Assembly: GCA_038065335.1 (NCBI GenBank)
Contig: JBBTRD010000043.1
Location: 1-23,715, forward strand
DNA length: 23,715 nucleotides
From: 2-01-FULL-41-21 sp038065335
GTDB taxonomy: Bacteria; Patescibacteriota; Minisyncoccia; 2-02-FULL-40-12; GWA2-44-9
Direction: 5' to 3'
Part shown: positions 13,330-20,597 of the stretch, in pieces
How the letters are laid out: each line of letters begins with the position of its first letter
Numbering within the stretch: position 1 is the first letter of the stretch
Translations under genes and position numbers: made by a program
The notes under the pieces: generated by a model
Database searches by the model: none
What the model was told of the DNA's origin: nothing
What the model saw: only the letters and a program-made list of their open reading frames with translations

Positions 13330-14763
13330 TTACTTTCCCGGAATTGAGAAAACGTCAATAGTAACAAACATAGCTTCACGAGAACCAGCTACGACTAAAT
13401 AGGTTTTGCCATTGTATTGCACGAAAGTATAGTCGATGGAATGATCTGGATAAGGAAAATTTTTGAAGCGAACGGGTGTGCCTTTGTAACTAGTGGCCAC
13501 AAATGGACCGGTATTTTTGGTTGGCGTGATCGCCATGATATTGGATAAATTAGCACTCATAGTTGATTCCCAACCTTGAAGAATACTGACGGAAGAACTG
13601 GCTATTTCGCTAATTATTACTAACCGATAACCAGGAATAATATTAGTGGCCGGCCGACCCTTGCTATCAAAAGATTCTTTTTGGCCATACAGCAAAAATT
13701 TATAATTCTGACCCAATACTGCTGGAAGTGTCGCCGGATACGATGCCACAAAACGATTGAGAAGACCCGTAACTGTCAGAGCTTGAGCGCTAGAAGAAGC
13801 CCCGCTCACGATATCAATCACGGTTAAAATTCCTGGGGTTATGCCAGATTGAGCGTTGATACCGCCACTGAACGCAGTAGTTGGGTCTCCGGATAACGGA
13901 AGGGCAATCGCTCCACCTCGATTCGTAAATATTGTAGATAATATGTCTGGATTTGGAGTGGCAGTCGGACGAGGCGTAAAAGTGGGAATCGGAGATTCTA
14001 TAGCAATTTGATCAGGACGAATCATAAAATACCAGTAGAAACCGGCGAGAAGTACCACCACTATAGCGCTACCGACAAAAACAAGACTCTTTGGTCTTTG
14101 ATTTGAACCAGCCGATTTAGTGTCTGTGGGCGGAACATAGAACTGATTTTTTTGGTCAAGTTTAGTTGCCGGTACAGGAGTCGCCGAAGGCATAGATGGC
14201 ATTACTGGTCGAGGAATTGGTGCGGGTGTTGGGATTTTTTCCGTCTGACTTGGTGTAAACGACAAGGGAGTTGATTTTGTAGCTGAAGGCATACTCGCGG
14301 TTGGCATTGGTTTTGAGGGTATCGGCGGGGGAGTAGCGGGAACAGCGGGCTTGGCCAGAACAGGAGTGTTGTCAATTTTCCTAGGAACATTAACGCCTTG
14401 AGGCTGTTGTCCGGCCTTGAGCTTGGCCAAATCGTCATTCATTGTTCGAATGGAAGACTGATATTCTTTGGGGGCTAATGGAGTCGCCGAAGATGTGGGC
14501 GCAACTGGAGTGGGACTTGGTTTTTGTGGTGGTGGGATTGGATTTGAAACCGCGGGTGATGGAACTGCTGGGCGGGGAGATAGATTCGAAACAGGAGACA
14601 TCGGCGCCGGTTGCGGTGCTGGTTTTGGCACTGGATTTATAGATGGAGAAGAAGCAGGCCCATTAGCTGACGGGGGAGGAGAACCTTGGGGACGACTAAG
14701 CTCTTTAACTAAATCATCGATGTTTGATTGAGAAACTGACGAATTTGGACTTTGGTCGTCCAT
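13330..14763 (-). CDS. Proline-rich single-pass membrane protein, unknown function
   Basis: 477 residues. The first approximately 225 residues are Pro/Ser/Ala-rich and disordered-looking, broken by a short charged helix (YQSSIRTMNDDLAKLKAG, about 101-118). One membrane helix (about 226-247) is followed by a Pro/Thr linker and a folded C-terminal domain (about 275-477) with GGAIALPLSGDPTTAFSGG, LLNRFVASYPATLPAV and YTFVQYNGKTYLVVAGSREA. The topology suggests a cytoplasmic Pro-rich tail and an external domain; CPR genomes often carry such proteins, but I know no function for this one. It is monocistronic, with its own extended -10 promoter 28 nt upstream of the ATG and the TGTCAC array just after its stop. 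Confidence 0.82.
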   Translation of the reverse strand: MDDQSPNSSVSQSNIDDLVKELSRPQGSPPPSANGPASSPSINPVPKPAPQPAPMSPVSNLSPRPAVPSPAVSNPIPPPQKPSPTPVAPTSSATPLAPKEYQSSIRTMNDDLAKLKAGQQPQGVNVPRKIDNTPVLAKPAVPATPPPIPSKPMPTASMPSATKSTPLSFTPSQTEKIPTPAPIPRPVMPSMPSATPVPATKLDQKNQFYVPPTDTKSAGSNQRPKSLVFVGSAIVVVLLAGFYWYFMIRPDQIAIESPIPTFTPRPTATPNPDILSTIFTNRGGAIALPLSGDPTTAFSGGINAQSGITPGILTVIDIVSGASSSAQALTVTGLLNRFVASYPATLPAVLGQNYKFLLYGQKESFDSKGRPATNIIPGYRLVIISEIASSSVSILQGWESTMSANLSNIMAITPTKNTGPFVATSYKGTPVRFKNFPYPDHSIDYTFVQYNGKTYLVVAGSREAMFVTIDVFSIPGK

Positions 14764-14790
14764 AGTATTGAGAATTAATTTATTACCCTA

Positions 14791-14799
14791 ATTCTATCA
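14791..14799 (-). promoter_or_regulatory. Extended -10 promoter of the proline-rich membrane protein
   Basis: Minus strand TGATAGAAT, a one-base variant of the TGATATAAT seen upstream of three other genes in the window, 27 nt from the ATG at 14763. No clear -35 box. Confidence 0.5.
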
Positions 14800-14825
14800 C
14801 AAGCGCAAATTATTTTATACACAAT

Positions 14826-16955
14826 TTAGTTTTTTCTTTCTTTCATGGTCAGATTAAGTCGTCCTTGGTCGTCGATAGCTTTAACCCAAACATGAACTTT
14901 TTGGCTTAGTTTTACTTTATCACTTGGATGATTAACGTGTTCATTGCTCATTTCGGAAACATGAACCAACCCATCTCGGCCGGGCATAATTTCGACGAAA
15001 GCGCCAAAATCTAGAATCTTTACAACCGTGCCATCGAATTCATCGCCCGGATTTGGTTCATAAGTAATCTCATTGATAAGCTTGATGGCTTTGGCCATAC
15101 CTTCCGCCGTCACGGAAGTCACAAACACGGAACCGTCGTCTTCAATATCAATTTCAGCGCCGGTCTGTTCAATAATGGCGTTGATATTTTTCCCGCCCGG
15201 ACCAATTAAGGCGCCGATTTTGGCCGGATTTATTTTTATAGTTTGAATTCGAGGAGCGTGAGGGGAAAGGTCGGCCCGATGGGTGCTAATGGCCGTCGTG
15301 AGGACTTTTAATATTTCCAAGCGAGCCTTGAGGGCTTGAATCAGAGTTTCTTCGACAATTTGGGGGGTGATACCTTCAATTTTCACATCCATCTGTATTC
15401 CCGTTACACCCGTGGCCGTACCGGCCACTTTCAAATCCATATCGCCATGATGATCTTCCGGACCTTGAATATCGGTCAAGATTTTGTATCTAGGTTGTAG
15501 GTTGTTGGTCGTCGGTTGTCGATCTATCATCAGACCCATTGCGATACCGGCCGCCGGCGCTTTAATCGGGACACCGCCATCCATTAAGGCCAGAGTAGAA
15601 CCACAAACCGAAGCCATGGAAGATGAACCATTGGAAGATAGAATTTCCGAAACTAATCGAATCGTGTACGGAAAATCGGCTCGGTCAGGGATAATCGGTT
15701 CAAGCGAACGTTCGGCCAGATAGCCATGACCGATCTCGCGTCGGCCCGTTGCCCCGAGACGGCCAACTTCACCGACACTATAGGGCGGAAAACCATAGTG
15801 ATGGAAGAACCTTTTCTTGGTTAAATCAATCTCCATCGACTCCAACCATTGCTCCATGCCCGGCGCGCCGAGAGTAAGAATGGATAAGGCCTGCGTCGCG
15901 CCCCGATTAAACAACCCCGACCCGTGGGTGCGGGGAAGAATCGAGGTATCGGCCGAGAGCGCGCGAAGTTCATCCATTTTTCGACCGTCGGGACGCTTTT
16001 CTTCTTCGATGATGTTTTTGTGAACGATCCGATCGATTTCTTCTTCGTAGATGGTTCCGGCTTCGTCAAGTTTCTTGGACAGATTTTCAGCCTCTTTATA
16101 TTTGAATTTAATTTCGGTCATCAATTCTTCTTTAATCTGACCAAGACCTTCATAGAATTCGGATTTATCCTTGCCCGGGGCATAAAGCGCGGCCTGAAGC
16201 TTGGCTTCCGAGAAACTTCGGACGACGGAAACAAGTTCTTCGTCGTTAGTAAAAACCGACAATTCTTTTTTCTTTTTGCCGATTTCACCAGCGATTTTAT
16301 TTTGAAGGTCAATTAAACCCTTGAACGCTTCAAAGCCCACGGAGATAGCGCCGGCAATGTCTTTTTCAGGTATAATCTTGGCCCCAGCCTCAATCATGTT
16401 GATTTTTCCGGCCGTACCGGCGACGACAATATCAAAATCACTGGTGGCGCGTTCTTGATAGGTTGGGTTGAGAATCAATTTACCATCTACTCGGCCAATC
16501 CGAATACCGGCCACGGGACCGGCCCAAGGAATATCGGAAATCATCAGTGCTAGAGACGCGCCGAACAAGGCCGGAATATCGGGATCATTAATGCCATCAA
16601 ACGATAGTACAGTCGCGATAACTTGAATCTCGTTGCGAATGTTGTGATTGAAGCGAGGACGAATGGCGCGATCAATCAAACGACCCGTCAAAATAGCGTC
16701 TTCGGTAGGACGACCTTCACGCTTAATCCATTTGGAACCTTTGATTTTACCGGCGGCGTAATATTTTTCTTCGTACTCAACTTGGAGGGGCATATAATCC
16801 ACCTCTTTCACGTGAGCCGACATAGTCGCGTTAACCATGACGGTTGTTTCGCCGTATTGAATACTGACCGTGCCATTGGCCTGACCGCCAAAACGCCCAA
16901 CCTCCACCGTCAACGGTTTGCCCGCAAACTCGGTGCTATATTTTTTTACTTCCAT
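14826..16955 (-). CDS. pnp: Polyribonucleotide nucleotidyltransferase (PNPase)
   Basis: A phosphorolytic 3'-5' exoribonuclease central to mRNA decay. 709 residues with the full architecture: first RNase PH domain, helical domain (about 240-320), second catalytic RNase PH domain (RTHGSGLFNRGATQ; HHGDMDLKVAGT with the catalytic aspartates), KH domain (IGALIGPGGKNI) and C-terminal S1 domain (GTVVKILDFGAFVEIMPG). The start is taken at the ATG at 16955 (MEVKKYSTEFAGKPL); a TTG 12 bp upstream is also in frame. The short segment RQPTTNNLQPRYK just before KILTDIQGPEDH is encoded by a GTTGTCGG-type repeat (15493-15520) also found in tsaE. It lies downstream of rpsO and the NYN gene, matching the widespread rpsO-pnp neighbourhood. 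The leader is long and structured, so it may be regulated independently. Confidence 0.96.
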   Translation of the reverse strand: MEVKKYSTEFAGKPLTVEVGRFGGQANGTVSIQYGETTVMVNATMSAHVKEVDYMPLQVEYEEKYYAAGKIKGSKWIKREGRPTEDAILTGRLIDRAIRPRFNHNIRNEIQVIATVLSFDGINDPDIPALFGASLALMISDIPWAGPVAGIRIGRVDGKLILNPTYQERATSDFDIVVAGTAGKINMIEAGAKIIPEKDIAGAISVGFEAFKGLIDLQNKIAGEIGKKKKELSVFTNDEELVSVVRSFSEAKLQAALYAPGKDKSEFYEGLGQIKEELMTEIKFKYKEAENLSKKLDEAGTIYEEEIDRIVHKNIIEEEKRPDGRKMDELRALSADTSILPRTHGSGLFNRGATQALSILTLGAPGMEQWLESMEIDLTKKRFFHHYGFPPYSVGEVGRLGATGRREIGHGYLAERSLEPIIPDRADFPYTIRLVSEILSSNGSSSMASVCGSTLALMDGGVPIKAPAAGIAMGLMIDRQPTTNNLQPRYKILTDIQGPEDHHGDMDLKVAGTATGVTGIQMDVKIEGITPQIVEETLIQALKARLEILKVLTTAISTHRADLSPHAPRIQTIKINPAKIGALIGPGGKNINAIIEQTGAEIDIEDDGSVFVTSVTAEGMAKAIKLINEITYEPNPGDEFDGTVVKILDFGAFVEIMPGRDGLVHVSEMSNEHVNHPSDKVKLSQKVHVWVKAIDDQGRLNLTMKERKN
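15493..15520. repeat. GTTGTCGG-type repeat inside pnp
   Basis: GGTTGTAGGTTGTTGG followed by TCGTCGGTTGTC, closely similar to the tandem 14-mer in tsaE (7483-7510). It encodes a Pro/Thr/Asn/Gln-rich loop that ordinary PNPase lacks, at about residues 479-488. Confidence 0.75.
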
Positions 16956-17253
16956 ACGTGAAGCCAACCAACAAGAGGATAGAAAGCAATACTGGCCGCA
17001 GACCTCGCTTGCCTCGAATGTAATCGAGGAGACCGAGAACTATGGCCAAAATTGAGCCCCGTTTGTTTTGCTTTGCGCTTCCTTGAGGGTTATTAATTAA
17101 CTGCCTTGAACATACCACAAGTATCCCATAAAAACAATGAGCCCGCGATGGGCTCATGGATGGCGAAAGGGTTACCAGACTTCCCCACACAACGACCCTC
17201 CACATGCCCGTAGCATCCTTGAGGCAAATATCATTCACCTGTACCATTGACAC
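16936..17253 (-). CDS. Possible small ORF or leader peptide upstream of pnp
   Basis: A frame of up to 105 codons beginning at a GTG (17253) or ATG (17247), preceded by AAAGGAG 6 or 12 nt upstream, one of few strong Shine-Dalgarno sites here. The first part (MVQVNDICLKDATGMWRVVV) looks protein-like. However, a terminator-like hairpin lies inside the frame (17137-17157), the remainder is low in conserved character, and its end overlaps the pnp start. It may be a short leader peptide whose translation influences read-through into pnp, or a gene damaged at its 3' end. The 370-bp gap between pnp and the NYN gene otherwise holds only hairpins (17013-17030, 17137-17157, 17283-17310). Confidence 0.3.
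   Translation of the reverse strand: MSMVQVNDICLKDATGMWRVVVWGSLVTLSPSMSPSRAHCFYGILVVCSRQLINNPQGSAKQNKRGSILAIVLGLLDYIRGKRGLRPVLLSILLLVGFTYGSKKI
17131..17157 (-). terminator. Rho-independent terminator in the pnp leader
   Basis: Stem 17137-17144 with 17150-17157 (ATGAGCCC/GGGCTCAT), 5-nt loop, followed on the minus strand by TGTTTTTA. It is placed between the NYN gene and pnp, so it would end or attenuate transcription before pnp. Confidence 0.65.
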
Positions 17254-17282
17254 AAGGAACTCCTTTCTCTATAGAACAGAAC

Positions 17283-17310
17283 ACAAAATACCACCAAAGT
17301 GGTATTTTGT
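17283..17310 (-). terminator. Terminator after the NYN gene
   Basis: A perfect 12-bp stem (17283-17294 with 17299-17310) with a 4-nt loop, 18 bp after the NYN stop codon. The 3' arm ends in TATTTTGT. Confidence 0.6.
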
Positions 17311-17327
17311 AAATGATTCGGTGAAAC

Positions 17328-17840
17328 TTATTTCAGCAACACTTTGTCTTTCACTTCTTCTAAATCGAGATAGTTGTTGGCGGATTCGATGAGACGGGCC
17401 GAAGTGGAACGATGAAAACCGGCCACTTCCACGATGGTGCCGTTGAATTTCAAATAATCAACGAGGGGTTCATAGTCACCGTCGCCAGAGACAATGACCA
17501 CGACATCAACGAGCTTGGAAATAGTAATGGCGTCAATGGCGATGGCCACGTCCCAATCACCCTTCTTCATGCCGCCGGGGAAAATTTGGAGGTCTTTAGA
17601 TTTTAATTCGTAACCGGCTTTTTCCAGGGCGCTGAAAAAAGCTTTTTCTTCTTCGGTGTCGGATTTGACGACATAAGCAATGGCGCGCACCAGTTCGCGA
17701 TTAGCAGTGGTAAGTTTTAGAAGCTCGCCGAAATTAACTCGGGCTTTGTAAAGATTCTTGGCCGAGTGATACATGTTGGAAACGTCCACAAAGATACCGA
17801 CCCGATGATTTTTCCGCTGGGGAACTGTGATTTTATGCAA
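17328..17840 (-). CDS. NYN domain (LabA/DUF88-like PIN-fold) protein
   Basis: 170 residues of a single NYN domain, a PIN-like fold usually acting as a metal-dependent ribonuclease. The acidic residues expected for the active site are present: GIFVDVSNMY (Asp19), GDWDVAIAID (Asp97) and IVSGDGDYEPLVDYL (Asp120, Asp122). The start is a TTG at 17840; a stop lies three codons upstream and there is no ATG before the domain, so TTG (or the preceding ATT) is the only option. It lies between rpsO and pnp, which fits a role in RNA processing, but the substrate is unknown. LKSKD (about 79-83) is encoded by TAAAATCTAAA, reminiscent of the AT-rich repeat, possibly by chance. Confidence 0.88.
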   Translation of the reverse strand: MHKITVPQRKNHRVGIFVDVSNMYHSAKNLYKARVNFGELLKLTTANRELVRAIAYVVKSDTEEEKAFFSALEKAGYELKSKDLQIFPGGMKKGDWDVAIAIDAITISKLVDVVVIVSGDGDYEPLVDYLKFNGTIVEVAGFHRSTSARLIESANNYLDLEEVKDKVLLK

Positions 17841-17841
17841 A

Positions 17842-17906
17842 ATAGCTTACCAGCTTACTAGCTTGCTAGCTTCTTAGGTTTTTCTAATAAGCTAATCAGC
17901 TAAGAA
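17842..17906. repeat. 8-bp-period AGCT repeats between rpsO and the NYN gene
   Basis: On the minus strand the units AGCTGATT, AGCTTATT, then AGCTAGCA, AGCTAGTA, AGCTGGTA and AGCTATTT follow each other with an 8-bp period. The two blocks are separated by an inverted pair TTCTTAG (17871-17877) / CTAAGAA (17900-17906) that could form a hairpin with a T-rich loop. Confidence 0.7.
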
Positions 17907-17912
17907 ACTGTT

Positions 17913-18176
17913 TTAAAAACCGAGCTTTTTAGCGAGGGCTGAATGCCGCTTGGGATTGTCGCGCTTCAAAAAATCCATAAGCCGTTTGCGCTTGGCGACC
18001 ATTTTCAAAAGGCCAAGACGAGAGCTGTTGTCTTTGGTGTGCTTCTTCAAATGCTTGGCCAACGACTCAATTTCTTTGGTAAACAAAGCCACTTGGGCTT
18101 CCGCCGAACCGGTATCCTTGTCGTGAAGACGGACAGGTTCCAAGACTTTTGATTTTTGTTGAGTAGTTAGAGCCAT
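17913..18176 (-). CDS. rpsO: 30S ribosomal protein S15
   Basis: 87 residues, the standard length. Typical S15 features include DTGSAEAQVALFTKEIESL, HLKKHTKDNSSRLGLLKMVAKRKRLMDFL (in part) and RDNPKRHSALAKKLG. It binds 16S rRNA helices 20-22 and nucleates assembly of the platform. Its promoter lies about 60 nt upstream. The NYN gene follows after 72 bp of repeats, then pnp. Confidence 0.97.
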   Translation of the reverse strand: MALTTQQKSKVLEPVRLHDKDTGSAEAQVALFTKEIESLAKHLKKHTKDNSSRLGLLKMVAKRKRLMDFLKRDNPKRHSALAKKLGF

Positions 18177-18236
18177 GAGAATAATAGTAGTCAGAACTTA
18201 GAAACTAGCGATTAGTATTAAAACCAAACTAGACAC

Positions 18237-18265
18237 ATTATATCACAAGAAAAAACGAGTTACAA
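18237..18265 (-). promoter_or_regulatory. Promoter of rpsO
   Basis: Minus strand: -35 TTGTAA (18260-18265), 17-bp spacer, TATAAT (18237-18242) preceded by TGA (extended -10). It leaves a leader of about 55 nt before rpsO. The divergent Xer gene starts at 18357; TATACT at 18293-18298 is a possible but weak -10 for it. Confidence 0.7.
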
Positions 18266-18356
18266 GGACTTATATTTTGCGACATAAAGAGATATACTGG
18301 GTTTGAATTGTTTTCTGTAACTACTGGCTAAGTCCTAAATTCTAATTACTATCCCC

Positions 18357-20546
18357 ATGGCCGATCTGCGAACTCTTAAAATACAGTATCTCGAACATTT
18401 GGAAATCGAGAAAAATCGGTCGCCCAAGACTTTGGAAAATTACGGCCGATATTTAGACCGTTTTTTGCAATTCGCCAAAGTGGCCAAAGCGGAAGATCTG
18501 GACGACGAACGTGTTCGCCAATATCGTTTGCATTTAAATCGTCTCGCGGACAAAAAAGGAAATCCGTTGATGAAAGTGACCCAGAATTACCATGTCATCG
18601 CCTTGCGAAATTTTTTGAAATATTTGGCCAAGAGGGGAGTTCAAAGCGTCTCGGCGGAAAAAATTGAACTAGGTCGGGGCGAAGACCGCCACGTTACATT
18701 TCTAGAACACAATGAATTGGATCGATTGCTCAAGGCGCCGGAAGGTGAAAACCTTAACGCTCTGCGTGACCGCGCGATGTTACGAATGTTATTCTCGACC
18801 GGCATGCGGGTCTCGGAGCTTTGTTCGATGGATCGTAACAAAATTGACGTGAAAAGAGGGGAGTTATCCGTGTTAGGTAAAGGCCGAAAAATTAGGTTGG
18901 TATTTTTATCCGATGATGCCAAAGACTACATCGCCCAGTATCTCGCCAAGCGAACTGACGTTGATGAGGCCTTGTTTATCCGTATTCCGAAATCAGGTAA
19001 ATTCGGCGGGGATGATAATCTTCGTCTCACGCCCCGATCAATCCAGCGTATCGTCCAAAAATATGCCATCAAAGCTGGTATTATGGGTAAGCACGTTTCA
19101 CCTCATACCTTGCGCCACTGTCTACATAAGGAGACCAGGGTATTTTTGGATCAAGAAATATGCTCTGCCCTAACCCTCTTTCAAAATCGAGATACTCTAG
19201 TTAAGAGTATGGACTTTGAAAATTTGACTATTTTAAATTCTGAAGTCCAACAGAAATTTAGCCACCCGGCAACAGATTTAATTCAAATACAAGCTGACGG
19301 CCATGAGTTAACCTGTACGCCAGCTCACAGATTATTTACAATTTCATCAAAAGGCGTTACCGAAATAGAGGCAAGGAATATCCGCACAGGAACGCATTTA
19401 GCAGGAATATCTTGTGTAAAGCAACAAGGTAAAAAAATTCTTCCCGCTTACGTCTGGAGAATCTTTGGCTATATACTTGGTGACGGAATCATTAGTGAAA
19501 GAAATCACGGAATACATATATATGACAAAGATATTAATTTTCTCAAATATTATCAGAGGCTATTTGTAAAATATAGCGGGAAGGAGCCTTTTGTGCGTAG
19601 CTACAATAATTCTCTAAACTCTTTCGTTTTAAGATTTTATTCAATGGATTTTATTAGATTTATTAGGTCTTACATTTCAGTTGGCGTAGCTAAATACAAA
19701 AGGGTACCTAGGCAAATATTTCAAGCGACTGACCATGAAATTCGTTATTTTATCGCCGGTCTTTATGATGCCGAAGGAAATAGTGGCACGATAAAAATGT
19801 TTTCTTCCAGTAAAGAACTACTTAAAGATGTGCAAATGTTACTTTTAAGGCTAGGGGTTGATAGTCACGTTTTAAGACGAAATAGAAAAGTCAGACTGCC
19901 ACAAGGCAAAATAATAGATCACACAATATACACGCTCCATGTGCTTGAAAGAGATAGCCAGAAAAGATTTAAAAAACTGATTCCAACACTCAAAAGAAAT
20001 ATCCTCCTTTTAAAAAAGGCCAAGAAGATTGCATACGATAAAATTCCAGCCCAAGCTCTGATTGGCCAACTTTTAGAATCTTTACCCAAAAGAAGCGGTT
20101 TTCACGAGTATCTACAAAAAAAATGCGGTATGAAACATTTAAAACGCCACGTTAAGTTGGCATTGAGCAGAAATTTGCTATTAAAAATACTCGGTTGTTT
20201 AAAACAATTTAGAGAAGGGGCATACTTTTCCAAAACCGCTGAAACTTTAGAAAAGATAGCTTTAAACACAAATATTATTTGGCTTAAGGTAAAGAAGGTG
20301 ACTCGAATTAAAATCCCCGAGCAACAGGTTTTTGATTTTGGTATTGATCAAACTCATAATCTTATAACTGATGGATTTATCTCTCACAATTCCTACGCTA
20401 CTGACCTTCTTCGCAACGGCGCCGATATTCGTTCCGTTCAAGCTATGCTCGGCCATTCTTCGGTAACAACCACTCAAATTTACACCCATGTTACCGACAC
20501 CCAACTCCGCGAAATTCACAAGAAATTTCACGATAAGAAAAAATGA
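18357..20546 (+). CDS. Xer-type tyrosine recombinase interrupted by an intein
   Basis: The host protein (residues 1-254 plus 679-729; 305 residues after splicing) is a complete XerC/XerD-like recombinase: SAM-like N-terminal domain (about 3-95), then the catalytic domain with Arg151 (TGMRVSELC), Lys175 (LGKGRK), HTLRH (His250, Arg253), LGHSS (His700) and Tyr709 (IYTHV). Such enzymes resolve chromosome dimers at dif; this may be the cell's single Xer. An intein of 424 residues begins at Cys255 and ends at Asn678, so the spliced protein would read HTLRH-SYATDLL, the normal Xer sequence, with Ser679 as the +1 nucleophile. Without splicing the active site is split, so activity should depend on it. 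The ATG at 18357 is preceded by no clear Shine-Dalgarno site. Confidence 0.95.
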   Translation: MADLRTLKIQYLEHLEIEKNRSPKTLENYGRYLDRFLQFAKVAKAEDLDDERVRQYRLHLNRLADKKGNPLMKVTQNYHVIALRNFLKYLAKRGVQSVSAEKIELGRGEDRHVTFLEHNELDRLLKAPEGENLNALRDRAMLRMLFSTGMRVSELCSMDRNKIDVKRGELSVLGKGRKIRLVFLSDDAKDYIAQYLAKRTDVDEALFIRIPKSGKFGGDDNLRLTPRSIQRIVQKYAIKAGIMGKHVSPHTLRHCLHKETRVFLDQEICSALTLFQNRDTLVKSMDFENLTILNSEVQQKFSHPATDLIQIQADGHELTCTPAHRLFTISSKGVTEIEARNIRTGTHLAGISCVKQQGKKILPAYVWRIFGYILGDGIISERNHGIHIYDKDINFLKYYQRLFVKYSGKEPFVRSYNNSLNSFVLRFYSMDFIRFIRSYISVGVAKYKRVPRQIFQATDHEIRYFIAGLYDAEGNSGTIKMFSSSKELLKDVQMLLLRLGVDSHVLRRNRKVRLPQGKIIDHTIYTLHVLERDSQKRFKKLIPTLKRNILLLKKAKKIAYDKIPAQALIGQLLESLPKRSGFHEYLQKKCGMKHLKRHVKLALSRNLLLKILGCLKQFREGAYFSKTAETLEKIALNTNIIWLKVKKVTRIKIPEQQVFDFGIDQTHNLITDGFISHNSYATDLLRNGADIRSVQAMLGHSSVTTTQIYTHVTDTQLREIHKKFHDKKK
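19119..20390 (+). mobile_element. Intein with LAGLIDADG homing endonuclease in the Xer recombinase
   Basis: All splicing blocks are visible: block A CLHKETRV (Cys255), block B DGHELTCTPAHRLFT (Thr321, His324), block F VFDFGIDQTHNLI (His667) and block G TDGFISHN (His677-Asn678) followed by Ser679. The endonuclease has both LAGLIDADG helices: WRIFGYILGDGII (about 367-379) and RYFIAGLYDAEG (about 463-474), each with its acidic residue. The intein DNA is visibly more AT-rich than the flanking exteins, which suggests more recent arrival. It appears intact for both splicing and homing. Confidence 0.95.
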
Positions 20547-20560
20547 TGAAAAATAGAACG

Positions 20561-20582
20561 AGGCCCCGCCATGGCGGGGCCT
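20561..20582. terminator. 22-bp palindrome between convergent genes
   Basis: AGGCCCCGCCA and its exact complement, without loop, between the Xer stop (20546) and the stop of the 352-residue gene (20598). On the minus strand CGTTCTATTTTTC follows, so it may end that transcript. Confidence 0.5.
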
Positions 20583-20597
20583 CCGTGTAGGCCTACC

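Noticed and set aside
16968..17327. Riboswitch in the pnp leader
   Set aside because: Only simple hairpins are seen, with no conserved aptamer sequence that I recognise.
19119..20390. Xer interruption as a group I or II intron
   Set aside because: The insertion is open in frame throughout and carries protein-splicing blocks A, B, F and G at its exact ends.
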